From positions 1-13,121 of the forward strand of contig JAPOZF010000160.1 of NCBI GenBank assembly GCA_026706165.1: a DNA stretch of 13,121 nucleotides, written 5' to 3'. This document shows, piece after piece, positions 6,622 through 13,121 of this stretch; position 1 is the first letter of the stretch; the number at the start of each line of letters is the position of its first letter. Below the pieces are notes generated by a model. It made no database searches. It was not told the origin of the DNA and saw nothing but the letters and a program-made list of their open reading frames with translations. The position numbers and the translations under genes were made by a program. Source of the DNA: Gemmatimonadota bacterium (GTDB lineage Bacteria; Latescibacterota; UBA2968; UBA8231).

Positions 6622-7770
6622 TCAGCCGGCCGCGGGGGGCCGGCGCCCGGCAAGCGGCAGGAACGGCCTCGGGTCCTCCCCGGTGTAAATGTGCCCCGGG
6701 CGGATCCGGCGGTTGTTCCCGTGCTGCTCGATGACGTGGGCGGCCCAGCCGGCGGTGCGGCTGGCGACGAAGATCGGCGTGTACAGGGGGATCGGTATCC
6801 CCATCATGTAGTAGGTGTAGCCGCAGGGAAAATCGACGTTGGGGTGGATCCCCTTCTCGCGTATCATCGTCGCCTCGACGATCTCCCCCATCTCCACCCA
6901 CATCGATTCTCCGGTCGCCGCGGAGACGGCGCGGGCCACCTGCTTCATCGAGGGGACGCGTGAGTCGCCCGACTTGTACTCGCGGTGGCCGAAGCCCATG
7001 ATCTTCTTCTTCTCCGCCAGGGCGTCGAGCACCCACTGCTCCGCTTTCGAGGGGTCGCCGATCTCGAGCAGCATCGCCATGGCCTGCTCGTTGGCGCCGC
7101 CGTGCAGGGCCCCGGCGAGGGCGCCGATGCCGCTGGTCACCGCGGCGTGCAGGTCGCTCAAGGTCGAGGCGGTCACGCGCGCCGCGAAAGCGGAGGCGTT
7201 GTACCCGTGCTCCGCGTAGAGGATCAGGGATACGTCCATGGCCGAGGTTTCGTGCTCCGCCGGGACGGAGCCCTTGAGCATGTACAGCAGGTTCGCCGCG
7301 TGCCCGAGGCCGCCGTCGGGAGCCACCGGATCCTCCCCCCTGCCCAGGCGGTAGCCGGCGGTGAGCAGGGTGGGGGCCTTGGCTATGAGCCGGACCGCCT
7401 TGCGGAGGTTGGCCTCGCGGCTGTTGTCCCCGGCGTCCGGGTCGTGGAGGGCCAGCGCCGAGATTCCGGTGCGCAGCAGGCTCATCGGGTGCGCGCCGGG
7501 CGGCGCCTGCGCCAGGATATCCATCACCTCCCCGGGGAGGGTGCGTTCCGCCGCCAGGGCGGCGTTGAAGCGGTCGAGCTGCCCGGCGTCCGGCAGGTCT
7601 TCGTGGAGAAGCAGGTAGGCGACCTCCTCGTAGCTCGCCCCTTCCGTAAGGGCGACGAGGTCGTATCCGCGGATGATCAGGCGGTTGCGCTCCACGTCGA
7701 TCCGGGAGATCGCGGATTCGCCGCCGATCACCCCCTCCAGACCGGGGCTGTAGACTGGCGTTTCAGACAT
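6622..7770 (-). CDS. prpC: Citrate synthase family, probable 2-methylcitrate synthase
   Basis: This 382-residue enzyme condenses an acyl-CoA with oxaloacetate. It is the short, non-allosteric citrate synthase type, beginning with YSPGLEGVIGGESAIS. Catalytic residues are visible: His223 in ALHGGAN, His262 in the signature GFGHREYKSGD, and Asp313 in NVDFP; Arg338 lies in VASRTAGW. Substrate (acetyl-CoA or propionyl-CoA) cannot be decided from these motifs. The 2-methylcitrate call rests on the PrpB-like lyase gene ending three bases upstream; an alternative is an ordinary citrate synthase (gltA-like). No separate Shine-Dalgarno is obvious other than sequence inside the end of prpB, consistent with translational coupling. 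The C-terminus ends in an extra proline/arginine-rich stretch (LAGRRPPAAG). Confidence 0.88.
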   Translation of the reverse strand: MSETPVYSPGLEGVIGGESAISRIDVERNRLIIRGYDLVALTEGASYEEVAYLLLHEDLPDAGQLDRFNAALAAERTLPGEVMDILAQAPPGAHPMSLLRTGISALALHDPDAGDNSREANLRKAVRLIAKAPTLLTAGYRLGRGEDPVAPDGGLGHAANLLYMLKGSVPAEHETSAMDVSLILYAEHGYNASAFAARVTASTLSDLHAAVTSGIGALAGALHGGANEQAMAMLLEIGDPSKAEQWVLDALAEKKKIMGFGHREYKSGDSRVPSMKQVARAVSAATGESMWVEMGEIVEATMIREKGIHPNVDFPCGYTYYMMGIPIPLYTPIFVASRTAGWAAHVIEQHGNNRRIRPGHIYTGEDPRPFLPLAGRRPPAAG

Positions 7771-7773
7771 CGA

Positions 7774-8691
7774 TCAGCGGTCCTTCGAGGGTTTTTCCGG
7801 GTGCGCCCCGGCGAGGTCGGCGTCCGTCTTCAGGTACTCGTCGTAACGCAGCAGGTCGTACAGCTCCCGGCGCGTCTGCATGCGGTCCTTCAGGGCGCTC
7901 GGCGTTCCCCGCTCCTTCAGCTCGGCGAGCACCCCTTCGACCGCTTTCATCATGACGCGGAAAGCCGTCATCGGGAAGATCACCATGCGGTAGCCGAGGT
8001 CGCCGAACTGCTGCGCCGTGAGGTCGGGCGTCTTCCCGAACTCGGTCATGTTGGCCAGCAGGGTCCCCTGCACGAGGTCGGCGTAACGCCCGAACTCCTC
8101 CTCGGTTTCCAGGGCTTCTATGAAGATCGCGTCGGCTCCGGAATCGAGGTAGCGCCGCCCGCGCTCCACCGCGGCGTCGAACCCCTCGACGGCGCGCGCG
8201 TCGCAGCGCGCGATCAGGGCGAAGTCCGGGTTCTCGCGGGCGGCGGCGGCCGCCGCGAGCTTGCGCTGCATCTCCTCCGTGGAGATCAGGGTCTTGCCCT
8301 CCAGATGGCCGCAGCGCTTGGGGGCCTGCTGGTCCTCGAGGTGGATGCCGGCGAGGCCGGCGCGCTCGAAGGCCTGGACGGTCCGCATCACCTGCAGGGC
8401 CTCCCCGAAGCCGGTGTCGGCGTCGCAGATCGCCGGGATCTCGACCGCCCGGGCGATGTACCCGGCCTCGCGGACCACCTCCTCCATTCCGAGCAGGCCG
8501 ATGTCGGGGAAGCCCGCGGTGCCGTTGATCAGCCCCGCCCCGGAGATGTAGAGCGCCTCGAAGCCGGTGCGCTCGGCGAGCATGGCCACCGGGGCGTTGA
8601 ACACCCCCGGCATGACGACGGTCCTTTCGGCGATGGCGAGGCGGAACGCGGCGCACTTGCGGGCGGGTGATTTTCGCGGCCTCAGAAGCAA
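7774..8691 (-). CDS. prpB: Methylisocitrate lyase-like protein (ICL/PEP mutase superfamily)
   Basis: This cytoplasmic TIM-barrel lyase would cleave 2-methylisocitrate to pyruvate and succinate. With the start used here it has 305 residues. DADTGFG (90-96) holds the Mg2+-binding aspartates, and PKRCGHLEGK contains catalytic Cys127, as expected for (methyl)isocitrate lyases and not for PEP mutase. ARCDARAVEG and ANMTEFG also match PrpB. The length and gapless similarity to E. coli PrpB favour PrpB over the larger AceA. The start is uncertain: no ATG or GTG lies near where homology begins (SPARKCAAFRLAIAE). TTG at 8691 with AGGA nine bases upstream is my choice. An ATG at 8838 would add 49 unrelated residues and overlap purA by 44 bases. 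prpC follows three bases later; purA ends 103 bases upstream. Confidence 0.85.
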   Translation of the reverse strand: MLLRPRKSPARKCAAFRLAIAERTVVMPGVFNAPVAMLAERTGFEALYISGAGLINGTAGFPDIGLLGMEEVVREAGYIARAVEIPAICDADTGFGEALQVMRTVQAFERAGLAGIHLEDQQAPKRCGHLEGKTLISTEEMQRKLAAAAAARENPDFALIARCDARAVEGFDAAVERGRRYLDSGADAIFIEALETEEEFGRYADLVQGTLLANMTEFGKTPDLTAQQFGDLGYRMVIFPMTAFRVMMKAVEGVLAELKERGTPSALKDRMQTRRELYDLLRYDEYLKTDADLAGAHPEKPSKDR

Positions 8692-8723
8692 CGGCAGGGA
8701 TCCTGGGCAGGATTGTTTCGCAT
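8682..8723 (-). CDS. Possible small upstream open reading frame overlapping the prpB start
   Basis: An ATG at 8723 has a good GGAG Shine-Dalgarno six bases upstream and encodes MRNNPAQDPCRCF before TGA. An in-frame ATG at 8741 would give 19 residues. The frame differs from prpB, and its stop lies seven bases past the proposed prpB TTG, so translation of one could feed the other. It could be a leader peptide, a chance frame, or the true prpB start displaced by a one-base sequence error. Confidence 0.25.
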   Translation of the reverse strand: MRNNPAQDPCRCF

Positions 8724-8794
8724 CGTCAGCTCCGGGAACATGAACACCCCCGTTCCATGGACGAGGGCCGCCCGGCAGCAATGGTGAAGCGGCA

Positions 8795-10093
8795 TCACCG
8801 GCCGCCTTCCAGGCCGGCCCCCGCAATCGTCGCGTCACAGCAGGCGCCGACCGAGGCCCGCGACACGGGGGCGCCGCTGACCTCGCCGCTGAGCCGGAGG
8901 CCGCCGCGCGCCGCTTCGGGAAGCTCCTCGATCCTGCGGGCGCCGGTGGTCGGGGTGCACCATCCGGGCAGCTCCTCGTAGATCGGGGTGCAGCGCTCGA
9001 GCGCGCCGGAATCCATCGGGAACTCCTCGACCGTCTCGCCCTCGAGCCGGTACCCGGTGCACAGCTTCAGCCGGTCGACGGTATCGAGGATGTCGAGCCG
9101 GGTGATCGCCAGGCTCGTCAGGCCGTTGACGAGCCGCGCCCGGCGCAGGATCGTCGCGTCGAACCAGCCGCAGCGCCGCGGCCGCCCGGTGGTCGCCCCG
9201 TACTCCATGCCGAGCTCGCGAATGCGGTCCCCCTCCCTGCCGAGCAGCTCGGTCGGGAAGGGGCCGTTGCCGACCCGGGTCGTGTACGCCTTGGTGACCC
9301 CGATGACCTCGTCGATGCGCGTCGGCCCGATGCCGGTGCCGGTGCAGGCGCCTCCCGCCGTAGTGTTCGACGAGGTGACGAACGGGTAGGTGCCGTGGTC
9401 GATGTCGAGGAGGGTTCCCTGGGCGCCCTCGAACAGCACCGTCCTGCCGTCGTCGAGCATGCGGTTGAGCAGCACCGAGGTATCGGTCACGTAGGGGCGC
9501 AGGCGCTCGGCGCTGGCGAGGCAGGAATCGATGATGGCCCCTTCGTCGAGAGGCTCCTGCCCGTAGATGCGGGTGAGGATCCGGTTTTTCGCCCTGACCG
9601 TGCCGGTCAGCTTCTCCCGCAGGGGGCCGGCGTCGAGCAGGTCGATCACTCTCAGGCCGTGGACCCTTTCTACCTTGTCGCGATAGGAGGGCCCGATGCC
9701 GCGCAGGGTCGTGCCGAGCGTCTCGTTTCCCCGGCTCTCCTCGCCCGCCTTTTCGAGCACCTTGTGATACGGCATCACGAGATGGGCGGTGGCGCTGATG
9801 AACAGGCGCCCGTCCACCGAGACCCCGCGCCCGGAAAGTTCGTCGAGCTCCTGCAACAGCGCCTCCGGGTCGAGAACCACCCCGTTGCCGATGACGCAGG
9901 TCTTGCCGGGGTGCAGGATGCCGGCGGGAATGACGTGAAAGATGAAGACGTCGTCCCCGACCTTGACGGTGTGCCCCGCGTTCGCACCTCCCTGGTAGCG
10001 CACCACGCAGTCCGCATCGACGGTGAGATAGTCGACGACCTTGGCCTTTCCCTCGTCTCCCCATTGGGCGCCGAGAACCACTTTGGTCGGCAT
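8795..10093 (-). CDS. purA: Adenylosuccinate synthetase
   Basis: PurA joins IMP and aspartate with GTP hydrolysis to make adenylosuccinate, the first committed step to AMP. The 432-residue length is normal. Key blocks are QWGDEGKAK (10-18) with the catalytic Asp13, GGANAGHT (35-42) with His41, TTLRGIGPSY (128-137), EGAQGTLLDIDHGTYPFVTSSNT (begins 222) and TTGRPRRCGWFD (301-312). Several positions are unusual: the second glycine of the GDEGKGK loop is Ala17, the guanine-recognition TKLD motif reads TRLD (331-334), and the C-terminal S-x-G-P motif reads SVGA (414-417), followed by CCD and a glycine-rich tail. No frameshift explains this, since the other two frames show no PurA similarity. AGGAG lies eight bases before the ATG. 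It follows serA by 26 bases. Confidence 0.95.
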   Translation of the reverse strand: MPTKVVLGAQWGDEGKAKVVDYLTVDADCVVRYQGGANAGHTVKVGDDVFIFHVIPAGILHPGKTCVIGNGVVLDPEALLQELDELSGRGVSVDGRLFISATAHLVMPYHKVLEKAGEESRGNETLGTTLRGIGPSYRDKVERVHGLRVIDLLDAGPLREKLTGTVRAKNRILTRIYGQEPLDEGAIIDSCLASAERLRPYVTDTSVLLNRMLDDGRTVLFEGAQGTLLDIDHGTYPFVTSSNTTAGGACTGTGIGPTRIDEVIGVTKAYTTRVGNGPFPTELLGREGDRIRELGMEYGATTGRPRRCGWFDATILRRARLVNGLTSLAITRLDILDTVDRLKLCTGYRLEGETVEEFPMDSGALERCTPIYEELPGWCTPTTGARRIEELPEAARGGLRLSGEVSGAPVSRASVGACCDATIAGAGLEGGR

Positions 10094-10119
10094 GGCTGCT
10101 CTCCTACCTGCTTCTCATG

Positions 10120-11706
10120 TCACAGGCCGACCCGGGTCGCCCACTTGACGTCGTCGCTGGCGAGCAGTTCGTCGAGGACGCCGTCGGGTATGGGGCTGTC
10201 GACGTTGAGGATGGTAAGGGCGCGGCCGCCGACCTGCTGCCGGCCGCAGGACATCTGCGCGATGTTGACCCCATGAGACCCCATGATGGTGCCGACCCGT
10301 CCGATGACCCCGGGAATGTCCTCGTTGGTGTAGAAAAGCATGTTTCCTTCGGGGACGGCGTCGAAGTGGTAGTCGTCGAGGCGCACGATGCGCGGGTCGC
10401 TCTTGCCGAATATCGTTCCCGAAAGCACCCGCTCGCTGCCGGCGTGGTAGACGACGGTGATCATGCTGGCGAAGTCCTCGGGTTCGCTGCTCTTCAGCTC
10501 GTCGACCGAAAGGCCCCGTTCCTGGGCGAAGATCGGGGCGTTGACGTAGTTGACGATCTCGTTGGAAATCGTCTCCATGAGGCCTTTGAGCACCGCCGCG
10601 GTGATCGGCGAGGTGGGGTGGTTGGTGACCTCGCCGTGGTATTCCACCGTGATCCGTTCGAGCTGCCCGGTGCCCAGCTGCGCCTGAATCCGGCCCATGC
10701 GCTCGGCGAGGTCGAGGTAGGGTTGCAGCGCCCGGTACACCTCCGGCTCGACCGAGGGCAGGTTGACGGCGTTGCGCACCGGCATGTCGGGGTCGGACAA
10801 CGTCTCGCCGACCTGTTCGGCAACCTGAAGGGCCACGCTCGCCTGGGCTTCCTCGGTGGAGGCGCCGATATGGGGGGTGCAGATGACGGCCTCGTGGCGC
10901 ACCAGCGCGTCCTCCTCGCCGGGGGGTTCCCGCTCGAGCACGTCTAGGGCGGCCCCGGCGACCTTCCCGGAGTTCAGCGCCCCGAGCAGGGCCGCTTCGT
11001 CGACGATGCCGCCGCGGGCGCAGTTGATGATGCGCACGCCATCCTTGCAGGAGGCGATCTGCTCCCGGGAGATGTAGTGCCGCGTCTGGTCGGTCAGGTG
11101 AAGGTGGACGCTGATGAAATCCGACTCGGCCCAGAGCTGTTCGAGCGGGACCAGCTGGGCTCCGTGCGAAAGGGCGGCCTCGGCCGAGACGTAGGGGTCG
11201 TGCCCGAGAACGCGCATCTGAAAGGCTCCGGCGCGATGCGCCACCTCGCGGCCGACCTTGCCGAGACCGATGATGCCGAGGGTCTTGCCGGCGAGCTCGA
11301 CCCCGGTGAAACTGCTGCGCTCCCAGCCGCCGGCGCGCACCGAGGCCGAGGCCCCGGGAATCCGCCGGGCGAGCGCCAGGATCAGGCCGAAACAGTGCTC
11401 GGCGGTGGAGGTCGAGTTGCCCCCGGGGGTGTTCATCACCACGATGCCGCGGCGGGTGGCCGCGGCGACGTCGATGTTGTCGACCCCCGCGCCGGCGCGC
11501 CCGATCACCCTGAGGCGCTTGCCCGCACCGATCACCTCCTCGGTGACCTCGGTGCCCGACCGCACGATCAGCCCCTCGTAGTCGCCGATCGCCTCGAGGA
11601 GGCCGGCGTGAGTCAGGTCGGTGCGCACCTCGACCGAAATTCCCGGGAAGCGCTGCAGCAGATCGACGCAGCCGGGATCCATGCGGTCGCTGATGAGGAC
11701 TTTCAT
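10120..11706 (-). CDS. serA: D-3-phosphoglycerate dehydrogenase, long (ASB + ACT) form
   Basis: SerA oxidises 3-phosphoglycerate to 3-phosphohydroxypyruvate, the first step of serine synthesis. The 528 residues contain a substrate/NAD domain pair (about 1-315) with GLGKVG at 147-152 and Asp170 selecting NAD. The catalytic residues are Arg231 (INCARGG), Glu260 (DVLEREPP) and His279 (TPHIGAS). An allosteric substrate-binding domain spans about 320-450 and a C-terminal ACT domain about 456-528 (NEDIPGVIGRVGTIMGSHGVN), the site where serine feedback is expected in this class. The ATG at 11706 shares its A with the TGA of engB (TGATG), which points to translational reinitiation; in-frame GTG (11709) and TTG (11712) are alternatives. 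purA follows 26 bases later. Confidence 0.95.
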   Translation of the reverse strand: MKVLISDRMDPGCVDLLQRFPGISVEVRTDLTHAGLLEAIGDYEGLIVRSGTEVTEEVIGAGKRLRVIGRAGAGVDNIDVAAATRRGIVVMNTPGGNSTSTAEHCFGLILALARRIPGASASVRAGGWERSSFTGVELAGKTLGIIGLGKVGREVAHRAGAFQMRVLGHDPYVSAEAALSHGAQLVPLEQLWAESDFISVHLHLTDQTRHYISREQIASCKDGVRIINCARGGIVDEAALLGALNSGKVAGAALDVLEREPPGEEDALVRHEAVICTPHIGASTEEAQASVALQVAEQVGETLSDPDMPVRNAVNLPSVEPEVYRALQPYLDLAERMGRIQAQLGTGQLERITVEYHGEVTNHPTSPITAAVLKGLMETISNEIVNYVNAPIFAQERGLSVDELKSSEPEDFASMITVVYHAGSERVLSGTIFGKSDPRIVRLDDYHFDAVPEGNMLFYTNEDIPGVIGRVGTIMGSHGVNIAQMSCGRQQVGGRALTILNVDSPIPDGVLDELLASDDVKWATRVGL

Positions 11707-12317
11707 CACCAAGTCTCGACGGGCGTGCTTTCCCGCCCCTCGAGGGTATCGAGAATCCAGCTCCAGATGTCGTCGCGGCCTTCTCCGCTTACCGCCGAAA
11801 ACGACACGAACGAGGCGCCGGCGAGCTGTCCCCCGTCTGCGACCTGCCGCAGCTGCCGGTTGCGCTGGCTCCGGGACATCTTGTCCACCTTGGCGAAAGC
11901 GACAAGACAGGGGATGCGATGGCTGCTGAGCCAGTCGGTCATCAGCAGGTCGAGCTCTCCCGGGCCGCGCCGTATGTCGATCAGCTGGACCACTGCCTTC
12001 AACTGCTCCCGATTGTTCAGGTACGAGTCCGTCAGCCGCCCCAACTCAGTCCTCAGGGTCTTTCCTCCCCGCACGTATCCGTACCCCGGAAGGTCTACGA
12101 GATAGAACCGCCGGTTGACGAGGTAGTAGTTGAGCTGCCGGGTCTTTCCCGGGGTGGAGCTCGTCTGCGCCAGTTTCCGGCGCTGGACCAGCCGGTTGAT
12201 CAGGGAGGATTTGCCGACGTTGGAACGGCCGGAGAAGGCGATGTCCGGAAGCCCGTCGGAGGGTGTATCGGCCGCATGGGCGGCCCCGATGACGAACTCG
12301 GCGCTGTGAATCTGCAT
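11706..12317 (-). CDS. engB: Ribosome biogenesis GTP-binding protein EngB (YsxC/YihA)
   Basis: This 203-residue TRAFAC-class GTPase is needed for large-subunit ribosome assembly in species where it has been studied. G1 is GRSNVGKS (30-37), the switch I region STPGKTRQLNYY (54-65) includes the G2 threonine, G3 is DLPGYGY (75-81), and G5 is SAVSGEG (174-180). G4 reads FAKVDKMSR (141-149), with alanine where TKxD is usual, but Lys143 and Asp145 are kept. The length is normal and there is no extra domain. The ATG at 12317 has only a poor Shine-Dalgarno (AGG close by), so expression may depend on coupling to clpX 22 bases upstream. The stop overlaps the serA start by one base. Confidence 0.94.
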   Translation of the reverse strand: MQIHSAEFVIGAAHAADTPSDGLPDIAFSGRSNVGKSSLINRLVQRRKLAQTSSTPGKTRQLNYYLVNRRFYLVDLPGYGYVRGGKTLRTELGRLTDSYLNNREQLKAVVQLIDIRRGPGELDLLMTDWLSSHRIPCLVAFAKVDKMSRSQRNRQLRQVADGGQLAGASFVSFSAVSGEGRDDIWSWILDTLEGRESTPVETW

Positions 12318-12339
12318 AGCCTGTGGAGCCAGGTCCCGG

Positions 12340-13121
12340 TCATGCCCGCTGGCGCATGAATTCGTCGTCGTCGTCGATGTTTCCGACCCCTTTCAGGATC
12401 ATCTCGGAGGTCACCACGACCTCCTTGACGCTGTCGTGAGAAGGGGTGTCGTACATGGTGTCCATCATCGACTGCTCGAGCACGGAGCGCAGACCGCGTG
12501 CCCCCGTACCCTTCCTGACCGTCAGGTCAACGACCGTGTGAAGCGCCTCTTCGCTGAAATCGAGGATGACGCCGTCGATCTCGAACAGCCTGCATACCTG
12601 CCTGACAATGGCGTTCTTCGGTTCCGTCAGGATGCGGAACAGATCATCCTCGCTGAGCGGGTCCATGGTGGTCACTACCGGGACGCGGCCCACGAACTCG
12701 GGAATCAGTCCGTAGGCGAGCAGGTCTTCCGGGTGGACCTCGCTCAGCACCGCCATCGGATCCGCCTCGGCTGCCTCCCGCTCGTTGGCGGCGCCGAATC
12801 CCAGGGTCCGGCGTCCAACCCGTTGCGAGATGATCTTCTCCAGTCCCTCGAAGGCGCCGCCGCATATGAACAGGATGTTGCCGGTGTTGATCTGGATCAT
12901 CGACTGCTCGGGATGCTTGCGCCCTCCCTTGGGCGGGATGTTGGCGACCGTGCCCTCCAGGATTTTGAGGAGGGCCTGCTGCACACCTTCCCCCGATACG
13001 TCCCGGCTCACGGCCGGGGTGGCGGACTGGTGCGCTATCTTGTCGACCTCGTCGAGATAGACGATCCCCTTCTCGGCGCGGGCGACGTCGTAGTCGGCGG
13101 CCTGCCTCAGTCCGACGAGAA
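12340..13121 (-). CDS. clpX: ATP-dependent Clp protease ATP-binding subunit ClpX (partial, 5' end cut off)
   Basis: ClpX is the AAA+ unfoldase that feeds substrates to ClpP. The last 259 residues are visible; the zinc-binding domain, Walker A and the GYVG pore loop lie beyond the right edge. Visible parts are Walker B ([10 protein letters not shown]), [19 protein letters not shown], the RKH pore-loop motif (KGGRKHPEQ), [30 protein letters not shown] with the arginine-finger region, and the sensor-2 helix [10 protein letters not shown]. The segment just after Walker B ([12 protein letters not shown]) departs from the common KSxNPSITRD. The protein ends with an acidic cluster ([13 protein letters not shown]). 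No internal stop occurs up to the edge. engB follows 22 bases later, with no lon gene between them. Confidence 0.94.
   Translation of the reverse strand, partial: LVGLRQAADYDVARAEKGIVYLDEVDKIAHQSATPAVSRDVSGEGVQQALLKILEGTVANIPPKGGRKHPEQSMIQINTGNILFICGGAFEGLEKIISQRVGRRTLGFGAANEREAAEADPMAVLSEVHPEDLLAYGLIPEFVGRVPVVTTMDPLSEDDLFRILTEPKNAIVRQVCRLFEIDGVILDFSEEALHTVVDLTVRKGTGARGLRSVLEQSMMDTMYDTPSHDSVKEVVVTSEMILKGVGNIDDDDEFMRQRA

Noticed and set aside
6985..8670. 561-codon plus-strand open frame opposite prpC and prpB
   Set aside because: No motif or start signal, composition biased to Gly, Ala, Arg, Asp and Val, and it is the mirror of two well-supported enzymes.
8783..8799. 5-bp hairpin at the end of purA as a terminator
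   Set aside because: GGTGA/TCACC with a seven-base loop is short and has no T-run, so it does not support an intrinsic terminator.
8692..8838. ATG at 8838 as the prpB start
   Set aside because: It would add 49 residues unlike any PrpB and overlap the end of purA by 44 bases; homology starts well after it. Kept only as an alternative.
8795..8930. Frameshift in the purA 3' end
   Set aside because: The last 40 codons look degenerate, but GAPVS, SVGA and DATI align without gaps to the normal PurA end, and the other frames show nothing; drift is the better explanation.
1..13121. tRNA, rRNA, CRISPR array, transposase, phage or attachment-site signals
   Set aside because: No spaced direct repeats, cloverleaf-like segments, transposase or integrase motifs were seen on either strand, and the intergenic gaps are too short for most of them.

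Overview
The window is a compact stretch of a GC-rich (about two thirds G+C by eye) bacterial chromosome. It is fully packed with protein genes: I count 14, one of them cut by the right edge, and no gap exceeds about 150 bases. I saw no rRNA, tRNA, CRISPR, insertion sequence or phage gene. Gene content (a DUF4416 protein, short-type citrate synthase beside a PrpB-like lyase, long-form SerA, EngB next to ClpX) fits a deltaproteobacterial or Desulfuromonadales-like Gram-negative, but this is a guess from family flavour, not a phylogenetic result.

Layout. Bases 54-1033 (minus strand) carry a YfgD/ArsC-type reductase followed by purN. Bases 1131-6621 hold six metabolic or accessory genes whose strand flips almost gene by gene: a D-2-hydroxyacid dehydrogenase (+), a class I methyltransferase (-), a MATE exporter and a ROK sugar kinase (+, operon), an RraA-family aldolase-like protein (-) and a DUF4416 protein (+). 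Bases 6622-13121 are one unbroken minus-strand run read from right to left: clpX (partial), engB, serA, purA, prpB-like, prpC-like. Spacings in this run are 22, -1, 26, 103 and 3 bases, so serA follows engB through a TGATG overlap and prpC follows prpB by three bases. The 103-base gap is the only place where the run is likely to be broken into separate units.

How the genes fit together. The right-hand run mixes protein quality control (ClpX), ribosome assembly (EngB), serine synthesis (SerA), AMP synthesis (PurA) and a lyase/synthase pair that would perform the condensation and cleavage steps of the 2-methylcitrate cycle. The dehydratase and isomerase of that cycle are not in the window. At the left end, PurN is a second purine enzyme, but it is not beside purM or purA. 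The middle block looks like a set of independent small-molecule enzymes, not one pathway.

I did not find a clearly new multi-gene system. The points most worth a second look are the unusual nucleotide-site residues of PurA, the unclear start of prpB with a small overlapping upstream reading frame, the addition of prpBC to a housekeeping run, the methyltransferase with an ExxF motif and almost no leader, and the convergent gene pairs with no room for terminators.
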